Below, piece after piece: positions 36,001 through 43,624 of a stretch of 64,000 bases of DNA (the first letter of the stretch is position 1; every line of letters begins with the position of its first letter). The position numbers and the translations under genes are program-made. Origin of the DNA: an uncultured Pseudomonadota bacterium (GTDB lineage Bacteria > Pseudomonadota > Gammaproteobacteria > Burkholderiales > SG8-39). The stretch spans positions 124,001-188,000 of the forward strand of contig CAIXPL010000016.1 of the NCBI GenBank assembly GCA_903921325.1, read 5' to 3'. A model generated the notes under the pieces. That model ran no database searches. It saw nothing but the letters and a program-made list of their open reading frames with translations, and had not been told where the DNA came from.

Positions 36001-36231
36001 GTCCCGCTTGCCGTTGCGACCGGTGCGGGCGCCAACTCGCGTCATTCGATTGGCACCGGCATCATCGGTGGCATGATCGGCGCGAGCACGTTGGCGCTAC
36101 TGTTTGTGCCCTTGTTTTTCTATCTGCTCGAACGGCGCAGCAAGCGATACGCACAGCCTGCCGCGGCCGATGGCAGCGTAGAGCGCAATCCGCCAGAGGC
36201 GCTTGCCGCTGCCGCCGAGGAGCACTCGTGA
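33037..36231 (+). CDS. RND efflux pump, inner-membrane transporter (AcrB/MexB type, HAE1)
   Basis: Proton-driven multidrug transporter of 1064 residues with the usual 12 membrane helices and two large periplasmic loops. It starts MFSRFFIERPIFAAVLSII, and the proton-relay aspartate pair is visible in helix 4 (GIVVDDAIVVVENVERI). The second half has the helices LAFAFGLLLVFLILAAQYESW and FQIGLLVLVGLAAKNAILIVEF, with a likely relay lysine in AAKNA. Length and motifs are those of the hydrophobe/amphiphile efflux family. The start at ATG 33037 is fixed by homology; the frame is open upstream inside the adaptor gene. Confidence 0.96.
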   Translation: MFSRFFIERPIFAAVLSIIVSIGGLVALAVLPVEQYPTITPVQVTVSANYPGADSQTLADSVAAPIEAQINGVDKMLYMQSSSSSTGQLSLTVFFSLDTDPDAAQVQVQNRVNLALPQLPQAVTQNGVRVEKKSSSIMMFIGITGKGDRYSADYIANYANVYVLDAIKRVPGAGQATIMGLPDQAMRIWTNPDRMAALGITATDVRNAINSQNALFGAGQIGQEPNADPVQLTFPVVTQGPFTQPRDYENIILRANPDGSAIVRLGDVARAEVGLRQYLVDSKLNGAPATFIAIYQQPGANGLAVSSAVRKTLEEMRGRFPEGLDYAIALDTTDFVRLSIDEVVHTLIEAVILVVLVIYLFLQNIRATVIAISAIFVSLLGTFIGMLALGFSVNLLTLFGMVLAIGIVVDDAIVVVENVERIMNEKGLAAKPATVQAMQEVFGPVIAVVLVLAAVFIPAAFLPGTTGQLYKQFAITIAISVAISGGVALTLTPALCGVMLTHVHAPQRGFFAWFNRGFVRLTRGYGRLLHTVIRRMLIAFLLIGVMVWGIVHLFRIIPTSFVPNEDQGYVMAAVIMPDAASLDRARKISAKVDQVLANDPAVQYRVQIPGYSLLDGGFKTNSATFFIALRDLRERYASFESMMAQNARAVLVNLRAQTVDIPEALVVPIAPPAIPGIGATGGFEFWIQDSDGGSAQRLQEVTQAFLAKARERPELTGLSTTFRATSRQLKADVNREKATLLGVPVQDVYAALQAQFGSVVVSQFNQFSRVWYVVMQSEPQFRARPEDITRLYTRSSKGDMIPLSAVVTTHYVGGPDLLPRFNGFPASKVIGNANAGYSSGQALQVMEEVAADVLPKGYTFAWSGLAYEEKQSGSTSTLAFAFGLLLVFLILAAQYESWSLPVSVVTAVPFGIIGALVANYARGLQNDVYFQIGLLVLVGLAAKNAILIVEFAVELMHKGRSARDAAIEAGELRLRPIIMTSLAFVAGVVPLAVATGAGANSRHSIGTGIIGGMIGASTLALLFVPLFFYLLERRSKRYAQPAAADGSVERNPPEALAAAAEEHS

Positions 36232-37778
36232 TGGCTCAAATACGGGTGTTTGACGGTCGCGCTGGCCGCGCAGGCGTTGGGGCGCGTTCAATCGCCGGTG
36301 GGGTCGGTCTGTTGCTGCTGGCGGCGTGCACCGTAGGCAACGACTACCAGCGCCCGGCGGTCGATGCGCCGGCGCAGTTTCGATTCGCCAAACCACTCCC
36401 TGGTGCAGCAGATCGTGTCGCAACGATGGAGACGAGTGCAGCCGCGCGTGAGGTGAATCGCGACTGGTGGCGTCAGTTCGGTGATCCAGTGCTTGATGAT
36501 CTCATTGTGCAAGCGCTCAGTGGTAACCGCAATCTGCGCGTGGCGCTTGCGAATGTTGATCAGGCGGCCGGCGTATTGGCGCAAACCCGCTCGGCATTCT
36601 TTCCGCAACTGGGCTACCAGGGGCAGGCGGCGCGCCAGCGGGCCTCAAGACTTGGCGCCAACCCGATTCCCAGCGGCTCCCCGAACACGGCTGACGCATT
36701 GAGTGCGCTGCTGGTTGCCAGTTGGGAGATCGACCTGTGGGGACGTCTGCGCCGCGCCAGCGAAGCGGCGCAGGCCAATCTGCTTGCCGCGCAAGATGTG
36801 CGTCGCGGAATCATGGTGACTCTGGTCGCGCAAGTGGCTACGGCTTATATCCAGTTACGTGGCCTCGATGAGCAATACGACATTGCACTGCGCACGCGGC
36901 AGACCTATGCCGCGTCGCTTGATCTGTTCAAGCTGCAGTTTCGTCATGGCGTGGTGTCCCGCATGGCGATCGCCCAGGCCGAATCGGCCCTCGAGACCGC
37001 AACAGCGCAAATTCCTTTGATCGAGCTGCAAAGAGCGCAAACCGAAAACGCTCTGAGCGTGCTGCTCGGGCGCAACCCGGGGCCCATCGTTCGAGGTAAA
37101 TCGATCCTCGAAATGACCCTGCCCGTGGTGCCCGCTGGGCTGCCCTCGGATCTGCTTGAGCAGCGACCCGACCTGCGTGCCAGCGAACAGCAACTGGTGG
37201 CCGCCAACGCACGCGTAGGGGTTGCCAAGGCTGCGTACTATCCGGACATATCGCTCACCGGTGCCCTCGGTCAATCCAGTGCCCAGTTAAGTGATCTGTT
37301 CAAAGGCCCTGCGCGCACGTGGTCGTTTGGCGCCGGACTCACCGGTCCCATTTTTACCGCCGGTGCAATTGCGGCACAGGTGGCGCAGGCAGAGGCAGCG
37401 CAGCGAGCCGCGATTGAGAATTATCAGATCGCGATTCAGAACGCATTTGCCGATGTCGATGATGCCCTGGTGGCACGCGCCAAACTCGTTGAGCAAAATG
37501 AGGCGCAGGCGCGGCTGGTGCTCAGTCTGTCTGACTATTCGCACCTGGCACGCCTGCAGTACACCGGGGGCTATACGCCTTATTTCACAGTGTTGCAGGC
37601 CGAGCAACAGCTGTTCCCGGCGCAATTGTCCTGGGCCGGTACCCGTGCCCAGTTGCTGGCGTCAATGGCCGCGTTGTATCAAGCCAGTGGCGGTGCCTGG
37701 GTCACTGCGGCCGAATCCCTGGTGGGATCAAGCGCCGCACCGACGAGCGGGTCAGGCACCGCTGCAACGCGGCGCTGA
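36228..37778 (+). CDS. RND efflux outer-membrane channel lipoprotein (OprM/NodT type)
   Basis: TolC-like trimeric exit duct of the same efflux system. The 516-residue protein has a lipobox LLAAC (C34 from the GTG at 36228) and the NodT-family start CTVGNDYQRPAVDAPAQFR. Two repeated outer-membrane-efflux domains follow, with segments RDWWRQFGDPVLDDLI, ASWEIDLWGRLRRASEAA and LEQRPDLRASEQQLVAANARVGVAKA. GTG 36228 overlaps the pump stop by 4 bases; ATG at 36231 is an alternative. It ends the operon; the next gene is convergent. Confidence 0.94.
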   Translation: MMAQIRVFDGRAGRAGVGARSIAGGVGLLLLAACTVGNDYQRPAVDAPAQFRFAKPLPGAADRVATMETSAAAREVNRDWWRQFGDPVLDDLIVQALSGNRNLRVALANVDQAAGVLAQTRSAFFPQLGYQGQAARQRASRLGANPIPSGSPNTADALSALLVASWEIDLWGRLRRASEAAQANLLAAQDVRRGIMVTLVAQVATAYIQLRGLDEQYDIALRTRQTYAASLDLFKLQFRHGVVSRMAIAQAESALETATAQIPLIELQRAQTENALSVLLGRNPGPIVRGKSILEMTLPVVPAGLPSDLLEQRPDLRASEQQLVAANARVGVAKAAYYPDISLTGALGQSSAQLSDLFKGPARTWSFGAGLTGPIFTAGAIAAQVAQAEAAQRAAIENYQIAIQNAFADVDDALVARAKLVEQNEAQARLVLSLSDYSHLARLQYTGGYTPYFTVLQAEQQLFPAQLSWAGTRAQLLASMAALYQASGGAWVTAAESLVGSSAAPTSGSGTAATRR

Positions 37779-37792
37779 GTGCGCCGGTTGCC

Positions 37793-38779
37793 TCATTCGC
37801 CGCGAATTCCCGCCTCGCGCAAGAAGCGGGTCCAGCGCTCGGCCTCGGTGCGCACATAGCGACCGGTTTCCTCGGGCGTGAGCGACAAGAGGCGCCAGCC
37901 ATTTGTTTCGAAGCGGGCACGAACGGCGGGATCGGTGAGTGCATGGCCGAGGGCCTGACGTAAGGTTGCGATCACCGGCTCGGGCGTATGTGCCGGGGCA
38001 AAAAGACCGATCCAGCTCTCCAGGACGAGGCCGTTCATACCAGCTTCGACGCCATTGGGAATGCCCGGTAGCAGCGGGTCGCGATTCGCGCCGGAGCTCA
38101 TCAAGGCCTTGGTGCGTTGCGCTTCAATGAACGGTTTGGTCGTCGTGGTGTTGTCGAAGAACAGGTCAACACGGCCTGCCAGCAAGTCGGTATAGGCCGG
38201 TTGTGCGCCTTTGTATTGCACGTTAAGCAATTCGATTCCGGCATAGTGCTCGAACAAGGCGGCGGCGACCTGCTGCCCGCTGCCGATGCCCGCATTGGCC
38301 ATTGTCAATTTGCCGGGTTGCGCACGTGCCGCGCTGATTACTTCCTGGATGGTTGACTGCGGCAGATCCTTGCGCGCGACCAGGGTGTAGGAAAACGATC
38401 CGACCAGGCCGATCGACACAAAGTCGGTGATCGGATCGTAGCCCGGTTTGGCATACAGGCCAGGATTGAACGCCAGATTGGCGAGGCCACCGACCAGCAG
38501 CGTGTAGCCGTCCGCTGCAGCAGCGGCGACGATCTGGGTACCGAGCAGGGTGCCTGAGCCGGGGCGGTTCTCCACCACGACCGCCTGTCCCAATTCGCCG
38601 GGCAGTTTTTCAGCCATGACACGGGCGAGGAAATCGTACCCACCACCGGGCGCAGAGGGCACCACGATGCGCACCGCGCGCTGGGGATAGACGCCAGGGG
38701 CCGCCTGTGAGCCGCCGATCGGAGCGATGAACAATCCGCAGGCGAGAACGAGAGATCCGATCGGAGAGCGCTGCGACAT
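37793..38779 (-). CDS. Bug-family (TctC) periplasmic substrate-binding protein
   Basis: Orphan binding protein of 328 residues with a signal peptide (SLVLACGLFIAPIGGSQA) and the hallmark YPQRAVRIVVPSAPGGGYDFLAR, VENRPGSGTLLG and NVQYKGAQPA. It lies on the same strand downstream of the zinc alcohol dehydrogenase and ThDP enzyme genes, about 105 bases away, so it may capture a substrate for that pathway. It is convergent with the efflux operon, 14 bases apart. No TctA/TctB genes adjoin. Confidence 0.9.
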   Translation of the reverse strand: MSQRSPIGSLVLACGLFIAPIGGSQAAPGVYPQRAVRIVVPSAPGGGYDFLARVMAEKLPGELGQAVVVENRPGSGTLLGTQIVAAAAADGYTLLVGGLANLAFNPGLYAKPGYDPITDFVSIGLVGSFSYTLVARKDLPQSTIQEVISAARAQPGKLTMANAGIGSGQQVAAALFEHYAGIELLNVQYKGAQPAYTDLLAGRVDLFFDNTTTTKPFIEAQRTKALMSSGANRDPLLPGIPNGVEAGMNGLVLESWIGLFAPAHTPEPVIATLRQALGHALTDPAVRARFETNGWRLLSLTPEETGRYVRTEAERWTRFLREAGIRGE

Positions 38780-38883
38780 GAAGTTATACCTCGAAAAAAC
38801 GTCGATTATGGCTAGCGGGCGGCGAACCCAAACCGTTCCAGACAGTGGCAGAGCGCCGTGACGTGGCGCGGCGCGAGACGTGC

Positions 38884-40008
38884 TTAAAACACAATGACCT
38901 GGCGCACCGCTGCACCCTGCGCCAGGCGGTCAAAGCCAACGTTGATCTCATCGAGTGACAAGCGCGCACTGAGCAGGCGATCGATGGGCAGGCGGCCGCG
39001 CTGGAACAGCTCGACATAATGCGGGATGTCGCGCGAGGGTACGCAGGTGCCGATGTAACTGCCCTTGAGCGTACGTTCTTCCGCCACCAGATTGACCGCC
39101 GGCAGAGCGAAGGTTGCATCGGGCGGTGGCAGGCCTGCGGTGACGGTCATGCCGCCGCGTCGTGTCATGCGATAGGCGCTGTCGAGTGCGCGTACCGATC
39201 CGGCAAATTCAAATGCATATTCAACGCCACCGCCTGTCGCAGCGCGGATCTGCTCGACGCAGTCTGGCGCGCTCGCATCGAACGTGTCGGTGGCCCCCAG
39301 CGATCGCGCCAGCTCGAGTTTGTCGGCCGCGAGATCGACCGCAACGATGCGTCGCGCTCCTGCAGCATGGGCGCCCAGTACGGCAGCCAGACCGACCCCG
39401 CCCAGGCCGATTACGGCCACCGAGGCCCCGGCACGCACCTGTGCGGTGTTCACGACCGCCCCCACGCCGGTGAGTACCGCGCAGCCAAACAGCGCGGCAT
39501 GCTCGAGCGCAAGGTCACGGTTGACCCGAACGAGCGATCGCCGCGACACCGTTGCGTAGTCGGCAAAGACCGAGCAACCCAGATGATGATTGATCGGAGC
39601 ACGTGAACGGCTCAGCCGACGCTCACCCGAGAGCAGGGTGCCTGCGCCATTCGCCGCAGCCCCGGGTTCGCACAGGGCAGGGCGTCCTTCGGCGCAGGGT
39701 GCGCAATGACCGCAACTGGGTACAAACACCAGGACGACGTGATCGCCAACGGCGAGATCGGTCACGTCGCTGCCCAGTTGATCGACGATGCCGGCGGCCT
39801 CGTGGCCCAGTGCCATAGGCATGGGCCGCGGCCGGTCGCCATTGATGACTGAGAGGTCGGAGTGACACAGGCCAGCCGCAGCAATGCGCACGCGCACTTC
39901 ACCCGGCCCGGGGTCTGCCAGCTCCAGTTCAGTGATGCGCAGCGGGCGCGATGTTGCATAAGGCGCGGTTGCTCCCATCGCATCGAGCACGGCGGCACGA
40001 ATTTTCAC
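38884..40008 (-). CDS. Zinc-dependent alcohol dehydrogenase (class III-like MDR)
   Basis: A 374-residue medium-chain dehydrogenase. Catalytic zinc ligands are C48 (LCHSD) and H69-E70 (GHE); the structural zinc has C99, C102, C105 and C113 in CGHCAPC...C. The Rossmann motif is VIGLGGVGLAAVLGA. It oxidises an alcohol or reduces an aldehyde with NAD(H), in the style of benzyl or long-chain alcohol dehydrogenases. It starts at GTG 40008 behind GGAG. It lies downstream of the ThDP enzyme on the same strand, which could supply the aldehyde, but a run of four 16-bp repeats separates them. Confidence 0.9.
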   Translation of the reverse strand: MKIRAAVLDAMGATAPYATSRPLRITELELADPGPGEVRVRIAAAGLCHSDLSVINGDRPRPMPMALGHEAAGIVDQLGSDVTDLAVGDHVVLVFVPSCGHCAPCAEGRPALCEPGAAANGAGTLLSGERRLSRSRAPINHHLGCSVFADYATVSRRSLVRVNRDLALEHAALFGCAVLTGVGAVVNTAQVRAGASVAVIGLGGVGLAAVLGAHAAGARRIVAVDLAADKLELARSLGATDTFDASAPDCVEQIRAATGGGVEYAFEFAGSVRALDSAYRMTRRGGMTVTAGLPPPDATFALPAVNLVAEERTLKGSYIGTCVPSRDIPHYVELFQRGRLPIDRLLSARLSLDEINVGFDRLAQGAAVRQVIVF

Positions 40009-40026
40009 GACAGTGTTCTCCGGTCA

Positions 40027-40090
40027 GTCAGTGATCTGGGCGGTCAGTGATCTGGGCGGTCAGTGATCTGGGCGGTCAGTGATCTGGGCA
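40027..40090. repeat. Four tandem 16-bp repeats
   Basis: Four copies of GTCAGTGATCTGGGCG in direct succession; only the last base of the fourth copy differs. They fill 64 of the 97 bases between the ThDP enzyme stop and the alcohol dehydrogenase start, just before the latter's ribosome site. The near identity points to recent expansion. Confidence 0.95.
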
Positions 40091-40105
40091 GCGCCGCAGG
40101 CAGAC

Positions 40106-41833
40106 TCAGGCATCACCGTTGATCGGTGCCAGGCGCATGTCGAGCAGGGCGGCCTGGCCCTTGGCAATGGCATCGAGCCCGCGCTGCAGTGCTGCGCGCA
40201 CATCGGCAGGCTTGTCAACCTGCTCACCGTATCCTCCAAAGGCCTGCATCAGCATTGCGTAATTCGGCCTTGGCGCGATCGATGTTCCCGTGAACGTCTT
40301 GGTGCGCACCGCCTTGCCCTGCGGAAAGTGCGTGGCGATATCGCTCTTCTGCGACAGGTAACCCGCGTTGTCGAACAGGATGACCAGTATCGGCATCTTG
40401 TGTTCCTGACAGACACCAAATGCGCCGGGTATCGGGTTGTAGTTGAACGAACCATCGCCAATCGTGAGGATGACCGGTCGCTCAGGGAATGCGGCTTTGA
40501 CGCCAAGTGCCACGCCGGTGCCCATGCCGAGTCCGCCGAGTGTCGATTCGAAATAATGACCCGGTTCGATGCGGGTCAACCCCTGTGCGAGAACGGGGCG
40601 GTGCGTGATGGTTTCGTTGACGACCATCGCGTCGGCTGGCAACACCGCATTCAACTCATGGGCGACCCAGCGGGTGTCGATCACATCCAGTGCGCCGCTC
40701 GCGTGCAGGTCCGCGAGCGTCGCTGCGCGGCGCGCCGCGTGCAGCTTGCCCCAGCGTTTGATCTCTGCTGCACGCGCCTCGGCCGGAATGGCCCGGCTCA
40801 CCAGGGCAGCCAGTCGTGCGATGGTGTGCTCGGTACTGCCGGCTGCAACCAGGTGCGAGGGGCTGCCCAGATACGGTGTGTGCTGATAAAAAGGATCTTC
40901 GCCGATCGCCGCGAAACGGCACTTCGGGTTCGGATTGTTCGATGGCGGATGCCAGGGTAGCTTGCAGTCGATCAGAAGCGCGAAGTCGGCTTTCTTCAGG
41001 TATGCAGCCACGTGCTCGGTACGGCCGCCACCGGCATACAGTGGGTGCGTGCGCGGAAAGCTCACAAAGCTCGGATGCCATGCTTCGACGACCGGTGCGC
41101 CCAGGCGTTCGGCCAGCCCTACGAGGTGCGTCACCGCCTGCGTGCTCTCACCGATGTCCTCGGTGACGATGACAGGGTGTCTTGCGGCAATCAGCGCTGC
41201 TGCAATTTCCTTGATCGAGTCTGCGTCGGCGTGCGCCAGGCGTGGAATGGCCGCGGCAGGTGCTTCCTTGGTCATGGTGGCAAACAGATGTTCCATCGGC
41301 ACCGAGACAAACACCGGCCCGCGCGGTGAGGCGCTGGCGATCTGACAGGCGCGCTGTATCGTATCGGGCACGATCTCGGGCACGTTGATGCCGAAGCTCC
41401 ATTTGACACAGGGGGCGACCAGTCGCGCCGGCCCACCGATATCGGCCAGCACGCGGTGCCACTGGGGTCCCGGGTCGCGCTCGTCAACTTCACCGAAGCC
41501 GATTGATTCGCCTGCCAGCACCACCATCGGAACGCGCTCGTGCAGTGCCTGGCGCATTGCCATGGTTCCGTGCAGTGATCCCACTGTCGTGTGGATGACC
41601 ACCGCCGGCAGTTTGCCGGTTGCCTTGGCATACCCCAGTGCCATGGCCACTGCGGTTTCCTCGTGCCGCGCTGACAGATATTCTGGAATTTCACCGGGTG
41701 CGTAGCGCTGCGCAAGGGCTTCCCAGAGCGCCGCCCATTCTGAGCCGGGTGAGGCAAAAATTCGCTCCACGCCCATGCGGCGCAAACACCGCAACACCGT
41801 CTCGGCACCCGTCAGACCTTTGATTGACTTCAT
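40106..41833 (-). CDS. Thiamine-diphosphate enzyme (2-oxo acid decarboxylase/acetolactate-synthase-like)
   Basis: A 575-residue ThDP enzyme of the decarboxylase superfamily. The N-terminal cofactor glutamate lies in ARHEETAVAMALGYA (E58 or E59), and the ThDP-Mg motif is GDGSF at 459-463 with N489, 30 residues on (FDNAGYL). The middle domain has no clear FAD-binding signature. Relatives include benzoylformate, phenylpyruvate and acetolactate-type enzymes; the substrate is open. A strong GGAGGAG site precedes the ATG. The alcohol dehydrogenase downstream suggests decarboxylation to an aldehyde followed by its reduction or its parent alcohol's oxidation. A 12-bp palindrome lies 83 bases upstream. 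Confidence 0.85.
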   Translation of the reverse strand: MKSIKGLTGAETVLRCLRRMGVERIFASPGSEWAALWEALAQRYAPGEIPEYLSARHEETAVAMALGYAKATGKLPAVVIHTTVGSLHGTMAMRQALHERVPMVVLAGESIGFGEVDERDPGPQWHRVLADIGGPARLVAPCVKWSFGINVPEIVPDTIQRACQIASASPRGPVFVSVPMEHLFATMTKEAPAAAIPRLAHADADSIKEIAAALIAARHPVIVTEDIGESTQAVTHLVGLAERLGAPVVEAWHPSFVSFPRTHPLYAGGGRTEHVAAYLKKADFALLIDCKLPWHPPSNNPNPKCRFAAIGEDPFYQHTPYLGSPSHLVAAGSTEHTIARLAALVSRAIPAEARAAEIKRWGKLHAARRAATLADLHASGALDVIDTRWVAHELNAVLPADAMVVNETITHRPVLAQGLTRIEPGHYFESTLGGLGMGTGVALGVKAAFPERPVILTIGDGSFNYNPIPGAFGVCQEHKMPILVILFDNAGYLSQKSDIATHFPQGKAVRTKTFTGTSIAPRPNYAMLMQAFGGYGEQVDKPADVRAALQRGLDAIAKGQAALLDMRLAPINGDA

Positions 41834-41915
41834 GTTCTCCTCCCGATGAGTGGGCGCTAGGGTACCCGTTGTCGTCGCGTTGCACCAGAACGGACCTTAG
41901 TCAAATTTTGCCCAT

Positions 41916-41946
41916 TCGATTGCCCACACGCAGAGTGGGCAATCGA
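41916..41946. promoter_or_regulatory. Operator-like 12-bp palindrome in a divergent promoter region
   Basis: TCGATTGCCCAC (41916-41927) and GTGGGCAATCGA (41935-41946) are perfect inverted copies with a 7-base spacer. A further partial copy (TTGCCCATT) stands just to the left. It lies between the divergent ThDP-enzyme and methyltransferase-like genes, so it is not a terminator for either. It is best read as a binding site for a dimeric regulator. Confidence 0.65.
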
Positions 41947-42016
41947 GAACTTGACCTACCGGCAATCCTGTCGCTATTGTCGGGTTGCGCATAGAAGAAT
42001 GAGACAAGGAGACAAC

Positions 42017-43459
42017 GTGGTGAGTGAATCAGCCGATTTGCTGGGCCAGATCGCCCAGTACTGCCGGGAATATGGGCTGGCCGAATCGACCTTCGGGCGA
42101 CTTGCAGTCAATGATGGCAAATTCGTGTCGCGACTTCGCGACGGGGGCAGGGTGCGCCATAAGACAGCGCTGCGCGTGCAAGCCTTCCTGAGCTCACCGC
42201 CGCCGCAATCGACGCCGCAATCGACGCCGGTACGGGGTCTGGCTGGCGGAGCGCTGCCCGGGCAGCAGGCGGGCACCGCCGTTGCCGGCACGGTCGCACC
42301 GGTTGCTCACGGACCGAGCGCTTCGGCAGAGGCTGACGGCAAGACCAATTTTCGCTTTTATGACAATCGGCAGAAGTATCTGCTGTTCGTAAACACCTGT
42401 AGCGAAAAATCAGTGATCGCGCGCCGGGTGGGTCTGGAGTTGGCCAATCTGCATCCGCGCCCGCCGGCGGTACGCCTGTTTGATGCCGGGGTAGGCGACG
42501 GCACGGTGCTCACCCGGGTGATGCGTGAGATGCACCGACGCTTTGCCACGCTGCCGTTCTATATCGTCGGCAAGGAAATCAGCCTGGAGGATGTGCGGAT
42601 CACGCTCGACAAGATGCCGGATCGTTTTTTCGAACACCCTGCATCCGTTCTGGTGCTGACCAACTTGTTCTATTCCGAAGCGCCGTGGCTGCTGCCCAAG
42701 TCAATCACTGCTGCCAGTTCGATGGTCTGGAACGAGGTTGCGCTGCGCGGTACAACGGCGCATGAATTTGAGCAACAAATTGCCGAGCTTGATCCTTTTC
42801 TGGCGGAGAACTGGACAGTCAAGGCAAGTCCGACCACCGGCAATCCGCTGTACGAACGCCCCGTTGTCCTGGTGATTTATCGCGATGATTACCGTTTCCT
42901 GCTCAATGACACGATTCCACGCCGGGGCGCGGTGCGCGCTGACTACGACCTGGTGATGGCCTCGCAGCCTTACCGTTTGCGAGTGCCAACCGAATTCAAG
43001 GCCGAGCGCGTGCTGGCGCCGCTGGCGCGCAGTCTGGGGCCAGGCGGTCGCCTGCTGGGGATTCATTCGCATGGGGGTGATCCAGGGCTGGAGCTGGTGC
43101 AGAGTGTCTGGCCGGAGGAAAACCCGTTTCAAAGTGATCGGCATGCCCTCTTGAAGGCATTGAAGGGGTCGCTGGGAACCGCGGCACGCAATCTGAATTT
43201 CAATTCGTACTCCGACGCGCGTTCGGTCTTCCGGTATGACATGCACACCTTGCCGACCGAGATTGGAAATTCCATCGGTACCTCGACCTTGTTTGCCGCC
43301 TGGAACGCTGCCGTGTATGTTGCGCAGATTGAGGATCAACGGCTCAACGACGCGCTGAGAGACGGCCGCTATCTCGAGGCCACCCGAGCCGTGCTGCAAA
43401 GGCATGGTGGTCTGTGGTTTCAGGACGAATCCTATGTGGTGTCGCGTGCCCGCGATTGA
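42017..43459 (+). CDS. Unknown protein with helix-turn-helix-like N-terminus and methyltransferase-like domain
   Basis: A 480-residue protein of no characterised family that I recognise. Residues 5-55 (LLGQIAQYCREYGLAESTFG, then VSRLRDGGRVRHKTALRVQAFL) look like a helix-turn-helix or CI-like DNA-binding segment. A Pro/Ala/Gly linker with duplicated QSTP follows (about 60-100). The rest resembles a class I SAM methyltransferase: motif I in VRLFDAGVGDGTVLTRVMREM at about residue 150. I use GTG 42017 because AAGGAGAC stands 5-6 bases before it; earlier starts have no ribosome site. The combination suggests a DNA-associated or regulatory methyltransferase; this is inference. It is divergent from the ThDP enzyme. 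Confidence 0.65.
   Translation: MVSESADLLGQIAQYCREYGLAESTFGRLAVNDGKFVSRLRDGGRVRHKTALRVQAFLSSPPPQSTPQSTPVRGLAGGALPGQQAGTAVAGTVAPVAHGPSASAEADGKTNFRFYDNRQKYLLFVNTCSEKSVIARRVGLELANLHPRPPAVRLFDAGVGDGTVLTRVMREMHRRFATLPFYIVGKEISLEDVRITLDKMPDRFFEHPASVLVLTNLFYSEAPWLLPKSITAASSMVWNEVALRGTTAHEFEQQIAELDPFLAENWTVKASPTTGNPLYERPVVLVIYRDDYRFLLNDTIPRRGAVRADYDLVMASQPYRLRVPTEFKAERVLAPLARSLGPGGRLLGIHSHGGDPGLELVQSVWPEENPFQSDRHALLKALKGSLGTAARNLNFNSYSDARSVFRYDMHTLPTEIGNSIGTSTLFAAWNAAVYVAQIEDQRLNDALRDGRYLEATRAVLQRHGGLWFQDESYVVSRARD
42205..42228 (+). repeat. 12-bp tandem duplication in a linker
   Basis: GCAATCGACGCC occurs twice in succession and encodes a doubled Gln-Ser-Thr-Pro in the linker of the methyltransferase-like protein. 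The unit keeps the frame. Confidence 0.85.
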
Positions 43460-43511
43460 ACGATTTCGCGTGCCCACGAACGAAAGACGTCTTGCACCGG
43501 CGCGACACAAG

Positions 43512-43588
43512 TGAAGATTGAAGATTGAAGATCGAAGATTGAAGATTGAAGATTGAAGATTGAAGATTGAAGATTGAAGATTGAAGAT
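43512..43588 (+). repeat. Eleven tandem heptanucleotide repeats before metF
   Basis: Eleven copies of TGAAGAT in succession, the fourth with C in place of the first T. The array ends 36 bases before the metF-like start codon. Simple repeats of 7 bp in a promoter can change length by slippage and alter spacing, so phase-variable expression is possible. Confidence 0.95.
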
Positions 43589-43624
43589 TGAACCGAGTGA
43601 TTGCTTTATTGACAGCGAGCAGCG

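Noticed and set aside
40027-40090. 16-bp repeats as a CRISPR array
   Set aside because: The copies are directly adjacent without spacers, and no cas genes are present.
41916-41946. Palindrome as a transcription terminator
   Set aside because: The flanking genes diverge from it, and no T-run follows on either strand.
43512-43588. Heptanucleotide array as coding repeat
   Set aside because: It lies between a clear stop and a clear start, and contains TGA in one frame per unit; no gene runs through it.
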